Positions 22,710 to 35,700 of a stretch of DNA of 64,000 nucleotides are shown piece by piece. This DNA is from Daphnia carinata. Lineage: Eukaryota > Arthropoda > Branchiopoda > Diplostraca > Daphniidae. A program made the position numbers and the translations under genes. Position 1 is the first letter of the stretch. The number at the start of each line of letters is the position of its first letter. The stretch spans positions 3,038,001 through 3,102,000 of the forward strand of contig NC_081333.1 of the NCBI RefSeq assembly GCF_022539665.2, in the 5' to 3' direction. Below the pieces are notes generated by a model, which did no database searches, was not told the origin of the DNA, and saw only the letters and a program-made list of their open reading frames with translations.

Positions 22710-25700
22710 TTAGGTAGGGAGATTATCGGTAGCCGATGGAATTTTAGTAGTTGCAACTTCATCATATGCAATGGTGAAAATAGACTTCTTCTCGAGAAAA
22801 CGACTCCGGTTGCTTCCATTGCCTAGTTGCTGTTGAGAGTTGAGAACAATACCAGAATCATGGTCGTCCTCGGTTAACAATTTGTTTGATTTTGCTAACG
22901 ATGCCGAAGCAGCATTGACGACTGTATTACGACCAGAATTGCGCTGTGAGCGATCGTTGCTACTTGCACTTTCTGTTTCGTCACCATCCGCCATGATTGG
23001 ATTTCTGCTACTCGATTTCGTCCTGGGTTGTTTTTTGTTGTTTTTCTTATTTAAATTCAATTTATGACGCAGAAAGCTCGACCGGTTATTGAAATAAGGC
23101 AATTCCCGTTCCAGCTCTTTGATTTCCTTTGAAAAACTATCAGGTCGCTTGACCGACATACTGGCTTCCCTTATGGCCGGATTCACTGTATCTGTTTGAT
23201 GCCATGCCTGTCTAGCTCCTCTCTCCACATCTGGCGGAAGGAACTGTCGTTGCCCGCCCACATTTCTTCCACCAGTATGATGGAAATCGAATAGACCCTT
23301 TGGTCGAAGGTAGAAACTTGATCCGGTTTGCATTTCGCGTTCGAGGGCGCTATCCGTTTCTTCCAGTATGGGACTTTGGACATACTTGTTGAGACTATTA
23401 CGATGTTGCTGTTCCGTGGCAACCCGCCAATTAAGAGCCATATGCTCTTCCATGCATGTACGATGTGGGAAGTTGATCATCGATTTGGATGAGTTGTTGA
23501 CATCAATTTGATCGATCTCTGATTCGTTCAGTCTTGGCTCACTGTTGCTCCTCCTAACTGTTTTGCATTGCGTATCAGTCGATAAGCGACGGTTGCGCGG
23601 CATAGATGTGTCCAGCTTCATTACATCGGCATTGCCCATCCGCTGATAATAGAATGCATTTTCACCAACACCGTGGTGACTAGCTGAGTCTTCCGGGTGG
23701 ATTTCAAGGAATTCCATGTCAGAATGCTCTTCAGCATACTGTCGAGTCCGCGACTGATCATAACCAGCAGCTTCCTCGGAGTACATATGTTGCATTCCTC
23801 CATTAGCATTCTGAATTCGGAAAGCACGCCTGTGAGAGTCAGGTTCCGGCAAAGTCGCCATCCGATCTCGAGTTGTTCTCCGGATTTGAGTCAATCTTTT
23901 ACCGCCACTCCAAGCCTCCTTTCGGCCTTATTATACATTATATTTAGATCGATGAAGATCAGTGTATAAAACTGTTATTTCAATTCGATTTACCTGGTGT
24001 AGTCAAGTCTGAAGTTTGGCCGCTTCTCCCGTCAACGACCATAAGTGGCCGAACGCCTCCGCCAAAACGACCAATCTTTTTACTGTTTTGAGTCACATAA
24101 AACATTATTTATGTGTAAAAAAATGAAATGAAATAACTTTTTCACCGGTCATTATAACAGTAGCAGCCCGGACAGCAACAGCATATAGCTAAAAAGATCA
24201 TTGTTGCCAGAAAAAACAGGAGAAAAGCAATCAAGAGCCATAACAGCACGTTGTTTTTATATCGATATTCCCGTTCCTGGAATTCATTAAACGATTAGTA
24301 AAACGAAGAAATAATCAAAAACGCTTTTTGTCTTACTATGGAAACTCCGCCGTTTAAATCGAATTCGTTCGAGATTAATGCGTCTCTGATACGTTGAACA
24401 TCGACGATGGCGGCGTGTGGAGGGAAACGGACTGTTGCAACTAACCGGCTCTTGTGGCTAACAGGAAATAAATCATGTACGAAAATGAAGTGGCACTTTG
24501 ATTTAAATTTGGTAAAATTATTTACTTGTTGGGGTCCTGGCTGTCAATCCTTTTGCTGAGTGCTATAATTTCATCGAGATACGGCTGGACGTTGTTGATG
24601 GTTGTAGGTGCGCCAGTAAGCAAACTTAATAACATTTCCATTTTTCTGATGTCTTCTTCTCTTTCCGGTAGTGAGTCCATTCGCTTTGGCACCAGAAAGT
24701 GAATGCTGCGTGCAACGACTTCCTGAGTATAAATTTGTACGACCGTTTCTGCATGCAAATGAGGGACACCCAAATCATAGGCTCGGACTTGAAGCTGAAT
24801 TAAAGATGGCAAGTTAGTCGATGTCAGAGGCGCCATCAACGTCACTTCGCCTTCAAAAAGGATAATTATAAATTGGATTGTGAAGCTGCGTGAATATTGT
24901 TAATTTTTTTAATTTACGTGAACTGTTTACCTGACATTTCGCTAATTTTAAACTTGGATTCAAAGTTGCCTCTAACGATTTCGTAACGAACCGCTCCGTT
25001 AGTTGGACTTGTATCGTTATCGATTGCCTTAATAGATTTTAAAATTTCATTTCTACATAAAACGATTGTACAGAATTAATATTCCTCTTATACCTGGACA
25101 ACAACTTTGGAAGTTAATCGGCTCAAATCTGGCGTTAAGTTAGTTTCGTAGGGCAGGCCAATGAATTGGGGTGCGTTATCGTTAATGTCTAGAAGACGGA
25201 TAATAACCGGCACTGTGGCTGAACGGCCAGTTCCTTCCATGTCCCTTGCTTCCACCGTCACTGTAATTTCTTTTGAATAAAACAATCATCGTTACGAATG
25301 TCTACTGATTGTCAGACATTTGATAAGCTGCGCGCCTCACCTGGTGACGTTTCACGGTCCAGCATGACGCCAGAGCCGACTGTTATTAAGCCGGAAACGG
25401 GGTCTAGGACAAGGGCCTTTGAAAAGATGCCGTGCAGTTGCGTGTAGCGAACCGTTCCGTATCGACCGGAGTCGGAATCGGTGGCTCTGACCTAATGAAC
25501 CTTCTTTCTATAATGAGCCGATGAACGATCGTTCAGAACTGGATAGTACTTGGATGACTACTGTTCCGGGCGAGGAATGTTCTGGTATTTCGGCTATGTA
25601 CGTGTCCTTTTCAAAGACGGGGATGTGGTCATTGTCATCGGTTATGTAAACAATCACGTCTACCGTGCTAACTTTGTTACTCCCATGCTGGACTTCTTCA

Positions 25701-27824
25701 GCCACTACCTACAACGTTTTTATGGAACAAATGAAACTCACGGATACAGATAAACTAAATTTCAAACTGGAATCTTAAATACCTTAAAACGGAGCTGCTG
25801 TGTTCGTTCAAAATCAAGTAGAGCGGGATTCTTGACGCGAATCGTAAATGTAGCGGCGTTTTCTGCTACAGAAGGTGATATTTCGAATGTTGAGTTATCA
25901 CCGATAAGTGATAAGGAAAAGATTCCATTGTGGCCCTGCAAAAATTTAGAAAATTGTAAATTTTAAATATGATATGCATCGACCGGGAATCGAACCCGGG
26001 CCGCCCGCGTGGCAGGCGAGCATTCTACCACTGAACCATCGATGCTTATATTTAGCGACATATTTCGTGGCTAGCAATTGAGTACCTGATCGTTGTCGGT
26101 TACAAGAGGGTTCTGCCCATCGCCGAAATACAGGGCCGTCCCTACGGGCGAGTTTTCCATCAAATGAGCTACAAATCTAAAATTTAATGACAAAAGCATG
26201 TTAATAAATTACGGATGAAATAGGAATTAAGTAATAAAACAGCGGTACTATGTCACAGAAACCAGAATGATTAAACAAATACCGATCTTGGTTGAATTCA
26301 GGAGGGTCGTTGGTTTCGTCTTCGATCATTAGAGCTATGTCGACTGTAGTGGTCGTATTGCTCTCGTTGATTAAACTACCCATCTCTTCAGCCATCACGG
26401 TTAGCAGGAAAGGCGCCTTGGAGCGCACCATTTGATTGAGGGGAACGAGTTTTTTTCTTACTTTCAATTCGCCTAATTATAATGCAAAATGCAATTTTGT
26501 ATAAAGGTTGTTAAAGGAATGGAACATATTTTTACCTGTTTGTGGTTCCATAAAAAAGAAAGGGGCAAAAGGATTGTTATCCACCATGATAACATAATTA
26601 ATATCGCGAGGGCTTCCTTTATCCCCATCTTCGGCTTTGACTCTTAGAACGACTTGACCCTAAAAGAACGGTATAGTTTAAATTAGGCAACATATACTTC
26701 TTTTGGATGAGATTACAATTTCAAGCTTGTCGGATACAGCTGTAATAGGTGGAGCCTTTACGAAAAAGGGTGGAGTGTCTTGAACGTCTATAACGAAGAC
26801 GTAGATCAATACTTCCACTACGTTACGCGTGTCCATCTGGTTGTCCACATACGCGTTCTAGATTTGCATGTTTCGAGATTTACTTTGACAAATTGCAAAT
26901 CGAAATTTGGTAGGGAATTCATTACCACTGCTAGAATTCGAAGAACATGAACAGTCTGAATCTCGAAATCTAAAGGCTGTTCTAGAATAATGGAACAGTT
27001 GGTCCTGTTGGTTCCAGCCAACTTATCTGACAGACGGAAATTCCGCGACTGTTTGGTCTTCTACAATTCAATAAGGATTAGTATAATTTTGGTTAGTTAT
27101 AGTTGAAATTTCTGTCACAAAAACTGTACTTACCCGTAGTTCCGCTCGTATGCCACGGATATTGTTTGGGTTTTTCCACGCAATAAAATAGTCAACGACT
27201 GAATCTTTCGCGGAATTCTAAACAAAGCAAGGTCTGTTAATACAGAAGAACTCTGCTAAAATTTTAATACATACCTCTGGTACTGTAAGGTACTGATTCA
27301 AATGCTGGAAAGAGTCGCTTAATGAGGTCGATGCATTGGTGACTTGTATGGTACAAAAGACAGTTGTGACTCCGCCCGAAGTGTCCCGAACCGACAGACT
27401 TAGTTCATAGATCTTACCCAGTTGTACTGTTTCTTCCAGGATTACGTTTGCCTCACAAACCGAATGTTGCTTTCCACACGGTAGTATTTCGAGTGACACC
27501 AAATTCGGATGTTTTAAACCTGGATGAAAAACGTGCTAATTAGTTACACAATTTACAAATAAATAATGTACAAAAATTAATAAAATAAAAGTAACAAAAT
27601 ACCATACTTGAGGAACTGAATTCAAGTGGATGATCGAAATCTGGATCTGACGCTCGAACACGATAAATTGTCGAGCCAGGAAGGGTGGAAAAAGGTAGCA
27701 ATAAAATTCTCATTCTGGAATCTTCGTCAAACGTTGGTAGGTTTGCTCGAACATTTCCCGAGGCGGCGATAATCACCACTAGAAACTCGCAAGCCAAACA
27801 GTATGGCCACGCTGTCCTAGGCAT
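22710..27824 (-). CDS. Non-classical cadherin, single-pass membrane adhesion protein
   Basis: The ATG at 27824 starts MPRTAWPYCLACEFLVVIIA, a plausible signal peptide ending near GNVRA. Several cadherin repeats follow, marked by inter-domain motifs DVQDTPPFF, DETNDPPEF, DDNDHIPVF and DINDNAPQF and by LDFE- and LDRE-type calcium-binding glutamates. A juxtamembrane region (DSLPEREEDIRKMEMLLSLL) precedes a transmembrane helix (LLWLLIAFLLFLATMIFLAI) and a Cys-rich CCCCPGCYCY patch. The long cytoplasmic tail (about 23894-22710) is polar, with KKNNKKQPRTKSSSRN. No catenin-binding region or laminin G/EGF domains are seen, so it is not a classical cadherin. Insect relatives would be the Cad87A/Cad99C type, but I cannot choose. 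It has many short introns, one holding a tRNA-Gly. Confidence 0.88.
25975..26045 (-). tRNA. tRNA-Gly (GCC)
   Basis: The 71-base minus-strand sequence folds as a tRNA. It has acceptor GCATCGA pairing with TCGATGC, discriminator A, D-arm GGTTCAGTGG, anticodon arm CTCGCCTGCCACGCGGG with anticodon GCC, and T-arm GGTTCGATTCC. No intron. It lies on the same strand as the cadherin, inside one of its introns. Confidence 0.97.
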
Positions 27825-30800
27825 AACGACCAATTTTGTTCTTCGTCACTTCGAAACACAGCAATAGGACCCCAAAGTGCCTGCATGTTCAAACGACCAT
27901 TAACACACTGCTCGTAATGGCTGACAGTAGGATTTATTGGTGTCATTCTAAAAAGAACCACAAGTTCAATGTCGAAACTACAACCAACCATTCTTTAAGG
28001 GAAAAGTTATACAGGAATCATTCATCTTTGAAGACAGATTTATACAGGGAAAGGGTCACGTTCACGTACGTAGTTCGCAGCATTGCCATTACTGTAACTA
28101 GATTGCGACAAAAATTGGATCAACTTGAAACTAAACTAAAATTTCTTAAATGAAAAACCTGGAGAGTTTAGTTGTTTGAAAATTAAGTTGATGCTACATG
28201 TCGTATTTTCATACGAAAAATTAGCAAAAGGGGAATAGATGAAGCGATCGAGACCTCATGCACTTCCTCCTGTCCATTCGACCTCGTGTGTTAAACGTTT
28301 CAGGCTTCTGCTTAGTGGATCAGTTGCTCCCAACATAGGAGAATGTGGTTTGGCTTGGTTTGGCTTCAAGTGATCCATGAGTTTGTGGCAAAATACTTAC
28401 CCCTTAACAAGTTTCCTGTGTTGCTCATACTCTACTTATTACCCAAAGGTATAATGTTTATTTTTAACTCCTTCTCGTTTCCCATTTCTCAAAAATCGCT
28501 TGTGGTACGAACCACCGCATGGTTGCCGTAGCCACTGTTTGTTACCAGATTACTACTTTTGTTCTTCTGAGACTTTGATACAATTATACTTAGAGTTTAA
28601 GATGAATTCTGAAATTCTATTAGCTAAATGCACATTGTTGGTTTCTCTCGGTAAGGATCAAAGGGAAGTTATGAATTTTACTGCGTTTTGGTTCCAACTT
28701 GGAGAGACGTTCCACGTGTGTTGCTGGCATGTTTTTCGGGTACCCACAAAAGTAATAAGAAGGCACTGGTACCAAAGTTTCACATGACCTTGGAGAGCTT
28801 TCTTGCGACATTAACTTTGAGAACGCCAAGCAGGGTAGTCCACGCTAACGTATTTATGTCCAAAAGCTTCAAGGTAAAAAAAAAGAAATTGACAAAAAAA
28901 AAAAACGAATAACTGATCGAATTTTAAATGATTGAATTTTCAGGAAAATGGGCTGAGCAACTACGACACCTACCGGTTGCGTCAAGTACTGCCGTAAATT
29001 TGGGAGGAGATTTCAATATTGTGATGAAAATAATTTCAAAAAGGTAAGGCCTTTGGAATTTTTAACGTTTTTAAGAACATTGATTTGATTGAAACTTTTT
29101 TACAAGAGCGTAACATGTGGTACAAATGAAATTTTTTGGTCGATTCTAGCTACATAATGCAAGTTGACGTTTGCGTGTCATATCAATCATACTGGCGAAA
29201 AAAACAAACTTATTTTTATAATAACAACAAACCTAAATCTATTTGTCAGTAGTATGATTCCTGTTGCATAAAACTGTTTTTTTTTTTGCTAGTAACATTT
29301 ACTGGGTACAGCCACGAAATAGCAAAGTCCAGTAAAAATTCCCAGAATCACTTGAGCCGCAAACTGCTGTTGAAATTTCGTTAAACCAAACATTGCCTTT
29401 GTTGGCGACCACTAAAACTTTTGCCTTTGAATGTCTGCGCCAGTGCTTGCTACTCGAATAGGTTCGCTAAATGCCGTATCACGTGTGTTACGTCATATAC
29501 ATTCTCCGAATTATGGGGCATTTTCCTGTTTCAGCCATTTTACGAGATGCTCTAGACTTGATGACCTTTGCCATCATAAAAACATTTCACAAAACCTGGA
29601 ACAGAGGTCCATATCAATTTATGGTCCTTGAACGATGGCCGACTTTTAAAAAATTGGGTACGTGTGTAGACTTTTTAACGTGTTGGTCTCAGACAGGGTC
29701 TTGTACAAACAGCACGTAGGTTCAACGCTAAAATAGTATATACCATTATAGTTTACTTATGTTGCCCCAACCCTTTTTTGATTGTTATGTAGAGAGTCGC
29801 ATTGGAATACTTGGAAGTGGGTATAGTGAAAAAAGGGGTTTGGTATTACTCGTGGCACGCGATGCCCTGCCCACCCTAAGGCCCGTTCATGGCCCTTCAA
29901 ATACAAGGCTCGTCTACTTCTAATGTGTCGAATATGTTAGGCTCATACATGTATAAATCACTTGGCCTTTTCTTTCCCTTTTTGTTGTTATTGTAAACAT
30001 TAAAAGCTTCAAATTTCAGAAAATGTCGATGGAGAGGACGACAATTAAGGAGAATGGAACAACATCATGGCTGTATGGCATGACTGCGTCATCGAGTCCC
30101 ATACGAGAGACTTTGGAAGTCAATGATGATGGGTCTGTGTGAAGCCGTTGATGAGAACTGGGCACGGAAGAAGCGTCATTAGGAGCCTCACGTCCGAACA
30201 TCAGGGTAATAGGCTGAGAAAACAACAAAAAGGAGCAGAGTTGTTTGGCTGGAAAATGAAATAAAGAAGGCGGGACGTGACGACGTAAAAACGGAAGGAA
30301 GTCATCAAGAGGCTTTTCCTTCGACACAGGAGGTCACAACAGCGATAGAATCAACATTGGAACGAGAAATGGACATCAGAAAGAAAAGTGTGAAGCCTTG
30401 TAAGCTTATTATAGATCCCTTTTGAACTATATGATTGTTCTCTTCAACATGTTATCGAATTATGTCTAGGAAAATGGAGATGAACTACATGTCTGCTTCG
30501 TGTCGTGCGAACGGATAACTAGCACCCTTCGGCCATTTGCCGGAAGGTCTCCGCCATCATCCCAACATCAAGAAATCGAACCGAATCGAGTGCGTGTGCC
30601 CAGTTGTTATCGGAATGCTTTCGTCGCCCAGGTAACCGTTCATGGGAGGTCTATACGCCTCCCGTTTGTATATAAGCTTCTATCCTATGTTGATGTATAT
30701 TGTCTGTTTGTGTGCATTACTGAATAGAGTGGAGACTTCTCCGGGCAAACTGATGGAAAAGAATAACCCCTCCGGCCTCTTATTGATTGTCAATCATTCA

Positions 30801-32737
30801 TCATTCATTTACTAAGGGGTTGGTTTGACGGAACTCTTGTGTTCAGTTCTCACAGCGGGAGGGGAACTCCCGTGAACCGTACGCACGTACATAATAACCG
30901 CAACATGTTGACCACAGCTCATATGTTTCAATCAAAAAGGGGAGTGGCTGTGCGCACTATTCTCTACTTGATAAATGTTGGATTTCTTTTTATGTTTGAT
31001 TTCATTGTCCCTCTTAATTTTTTTTTTTTTCAGCCATAAGGAAAAAAAGTTTCTGCTCCTGCTGGGCTATTTCCAGGCCTGGTGACTTATTATTAGCCCC
31101 TTACTGGCAAGCTGGAACGCGTTTCAGAACCCGACAGAAAAAAAACGTACGCGGCATGCTTGGAAATTCCGGCTCAGAAAACACAAGCACGAAAACAATA
31201 ACAAGCATTCAGGCAACCACTCGAAATTCATTCCCCGATAAATTAGTCAATCAACAACTCGGACACGCACAAAAAAAATGGTAGCCCGTCAAAACATAAA
31301 AGAAATTGACAAACTAACCTGGGCAATTTTTTCAGCGTCCGAGCCAGGAGTTTTTGCTGGAACTCGCGATGAATCACCATACGTAGTGCAGCGACGCATA
31401 AACTCGGCGCAAACTTCACGTCGTCATCATATCCAGTATGAGGTAAAAAAAAAAAAAACTAGACACTCGCACATACGCACACACTTGGAATAAAGATAAC
31501 TGTGTTTTTAAATTTAACCACTAGCAGAGTCGGTGTCCGTCTGCCTCTGGTAGCGACATGGTACTCACAGGTGACTTGACAATGTGACCATATGCCACGC
31601 TGCCCTTGCGATCCGATCGATGATGGACTTGCGCGCTTTTCGGTAAGGCAGCAAGTTTCCGCGTTGTCCGTCGATGTATATTTCCTGGACGATCAAAGTA
31701 TATAGTTCATTCCCAGCAGCATGCCACTCATCAATCGATTTCGATTGTTTTCTATTTTAGGGACGATCGACAGACACGCAGGTGTATAGCCAGTTGCCAT
31801 GTCATATAGCCAAGGATGGTTTTTAGGTCCGGCTTCTGTATATATACACCGGCCTTGATCCGCTTTTTTAGCTGCTGGAGTGGCAGCAGAAAGTGTACAG
31901 AAGTCGCAATTGAAATGTCGCCGTCGGAAGCAGCTACAAAAAGCGGAAGCATGCGATTTGACCATCATACACAGTAGGTTACGTCCATACTATAAACTTG
32001 GCCAATCGGTTGTGAATAAAATCTCACAATACATGTAAAATAGATTTGATATACAGGTGAACTTACCTTAACGCAGACCGCAATGTGCTGCATCGCTAGG
32101 CCAAACGCGGGCTATAAAAGATGCAGTTGTGGAAGGACATCTCGGACAAAACGAAAGTGACCTCGATTGTCTTTGTTTAGGATATGCTGGAACCGACGCT
32201 GCTTTACTATAAACCAAGTTCAAGATGGTCGAATGTCAATACACAAAGGATAGTTGATTCCAGGATCCCTATAGGGAAGAGCATTTGGTATGAAGTAAAC
32301 CACATCCAAATGCTATCGTTCCAGTCGTCGGGTGTCTCTAGTTAGCCCCCAGACGGTAAGTTGAGTTTGTTTGTTTGGTTTTCATTCTTTCTTGTTTGAA
32401 TTTCTTTTTTGGACTTTTTCTCTCCGTCTGTTCTCTAAGGCAATCGGTGGAATGAAGGAGGAGGGAAATATTCGGCGCGGACGGATATAGCCCGTCTATT
32501 TATAGTCGAGACGTTTGGAATCCTCTACTGTGAACACACCTTACACATAGCCTATGTGTGTGTGTCTTGCTAGACCTTGGTCTGACCCATCTCTTACGAG
32601 AGTAGTCTTCTCTTTGCCGTGTTCCAGTCGAGTCCGCTAAACATCGGTTGCATTCCGACAGACAATGGTGTGAAAGTTTTCGATTACCTTTGCTATCTCA
32701 TACGTATTATAGCAGACGATAAGAATTTATCCAGAAA
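27825..32737. other. Gene-poor region between cadherin and the W-E repeat protein
   Basis: About 4.9 kb without a convincing gene. The right part should contain promoter and 5' untranslated sequence of the plus-strand gene starting at 32738. TATAAAAG occurs at about 32114-32121, on the plus strand, about 620 bases upstream of that start. Possible plus-strand exon pieces near 28688-29043 are described among the findings. Open frames at 30016-30327, 30500-30727 and 31693-31968 look like chance. Confidence 0.45.
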
Positions 32738-35700
32738 ATGAATCCTACCGAGGCAGAGGAAGCATGGCAACAGGAGAAGGAGTTTCTGGATTACATGTTC
32801 GTTTCGCTTCGTCACGGCAGTGGTGGAGACGAAAATGGAGCCGCTGAATCGAGCCGGATACGTCGAACTGGGCAGCAACAGCAGGCATCCAGCATATCTT
32901 GCATCACTACGACTGCTAATAATACAGACATTAGCTCCACAACAAACAAGAATTTGAGTCCTGTCAAACCAGAAGCCGGGTTAGATCATTTGGACAACCT
33001 GTGCAAGTTGATGGAACAGCTGGGCGAACTCCGCGATGCCAACACTCGTCTACAGAAACGAGTCCATTACCTTGAGGACATGAAAACCCTTCAAGAGATG
33101 CATCAAGAGCTGGATTTGTTCGTAGGAAGTGATTCAACGGCTTCTACTTCTATGCACAAAGCGGATGCTGGAGCTGATCGATCATTGGACAGTCTTGATA
33201 GCAGCGAAACATTGCCCATTACACAGGCAGAATTATTGGGTAGCATTCACACTGCTGACAAATCTACAAATAATAGCAGTGATCATCCTTCCGGACGTCA
33301 GCCACGTTCGCCGGCCGGCAAAAAAATCAAAAGCAATCACCACATGAAATTTAAAAAACCTGGAACGTTATTGAAATACCGTGAACGTAGTAAATCAGTT
33401 GGATTTGACGAGAACGTCGTTCCACCTATCACCAGTGAAGAAAATGAGGTCGATTATGATAATGCTGTCAATGCATCGACTACATCAACTCCATCGCCTG
33501 ACAGTTACAAATTACCTGGAACTTCCGTGACTCCTCGAGGTCGACCCAAGACCAAAGTGTCCAAATGGACTAGAGTTAAAGAGGCTTTCCGTTGGGAGAA
33601 AGCCCATGTCGACCAACACCAAGCCAACAGTCCGTCATGTGCCACTAAAGTTAATAACAGCCCTTCCAAGCATCCGGAGAAAGAGGAAGCAGCACTCAGC
33701 AGACAGCAAGTCGTTCCTTATCAACACTCCCTGTCACCGGAAAGTCCCGGTCATGTTATGGCCCGTTCTCCTAGTCCCGTCTTCCGGTTAGGACGCAGAA
33801 GGAGGTCCACAACGTCACGGGGGACATCCACATCTTCGTCATCACTTTCCGAGTGTCCACTCGAATCGGAAATCCTCAAGTCATTCGCCGATGCCCAGGA
33901 ACTTCCTCGTACGTGGAAACTTGTTTCATCGTTTGATGGATTAGTTATTTCAATCGCCGCTAGATGACGTTCCTGTCACCTGGATTTATTTTTGGATACA
34001 AAACAATATTACTTTTAATGAGTTAATTATTTGAATGTCATTCTTTTTTTTAAATTAGTTTTCCATCTCGAAAAGAGGCCGTCTAGTCCCGAAGTGAATA
34101 AACTTCTAACAGAGGGCAGCGAAGAGGAATCTGGCGGAGTGCTGGATTTGCAACGTGGCTACGTGCTTTCCTTGCCGCAGATGAAACGATTGCATCGGCA
34201 GAGCACAGTCAGTTGCGACGGCAATTTCGCCACTTCGTCACCCAGCGTGAATATTGCCCAGCTGCCAGAACGAATCCCTGAATCACAAATACCTCCGTCT
34301 GAAATTCCATCGGATCCGATCAGGATGAAAGGGCCCGAATCGCCGAACAGGCGGAAAACTAGTAAAACTTGCAACACCTTGATGACGACATCATCCGACC
34401 AGCAGGAACTCGTCCAAATCCAGGCCGGCGTTGTTGAAAGCACGGACGAAAATGTTGGATCGTTCATCTCAAATTTACGCAGTCAGTTGAAACCTATCAA
34501 CGAATGGACGTCTAAATGGCATTGCGACCTCATGAAGAATAGCTCGGCTTTACCCACCTCGCCTGGTGCCGTTAGTCATGTCGAAACGAGTTCCAGGAGT
34601 TCTCTTTCTGTACCTTCTACGCCGAATCAGCATCAAGCATTCACCTTTGACGAATTTCCTGGTATATTTCGTGATTGCCATTGTTCTATTTTCAGCTGAT
34701 CAGTAAAAATCTGAACGACCATTTTCTATTTAGAAGCTGGACTGGAGCTCGGAGCGGTCAGTAGAGAAAACAGCCCTGGCGGAAAGAAGAATGTCGATCT
34801 TGAAACGGCAATGATGTCAACGCTTATGAACAGCAATACAATCAAAAACAATCCTGGCTTATTATTAAATAGTATTTCACCTGAATTCAGAAAGAAAGTC
34901 GAAGTTTGGGAACGGCTGAAATCCGGATTATCTCCAGCGCCGGCTGCATTCGATTCCGGGGCTTTAGCGACCCCACCAACTCCGACAACGCCTCATCAAA
35001 TCCAACAACAAGGTGCCAAAAAATCAGCAGAAAGTCCTGATTGGAGCGATATTGGCAAACGCAGGAGCGAACCGGACAAATTGCCACCTGCATTCAAAAA
35101 GAAATTAGCCGAATGGGAAATTCGTAAAGCGGTGGCTGGAAAATCAGATCAGAACGTCGAGGAATTGCACAAGATTTTACCACATGATTTCAATAGAAAA
35201 CTTCAAGAATGGGAGCGAATGAAACAGCAACAAGCGGCTGCTGGAAAAATGTCCGTTGTTGCTGGAAATCAATCGGGACTGGAACGCCAAGGCTCTGGTA
35301 AACACAATCATCACAGTCGGGGCAAACAAGTGAAATCGGCTCAGAAGACGGAAGATGTACAACAACATCGTGGCGAGAAGCAAAAAGAAAAGGATCTTCA
35401 ATGGCTGGAAAAAGAATTACAAAAGATTGAGCGCGAAAAATTACGACTGGAACGCGAACGAGAAAAATACATTGAAAGAGAATCTAGATTGGAGAAAATC
35501 CGAGAAGCCATGAAGCAGCCGGGCCATGGACCTCAGCGTGAAATCTGCATCCGGACGTCGACGGGCGAATTCCGTTTCCAGGGACTGTCGCGAAAATTCA
35601 CCAAAAAACTTTTCCAGTGGGAGGAGCAGAAAGGCATCCGTCCGGAAGCCAGTACGATTGCTTTATTGGACGGCGCTTTCAGTCCCAGCCGGCCTCATCA

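Noticed and set aside
30016-30327. 103-codon minus-strand open frame in the gene-poor region
   Set aside because: No start context, domain or splice support.
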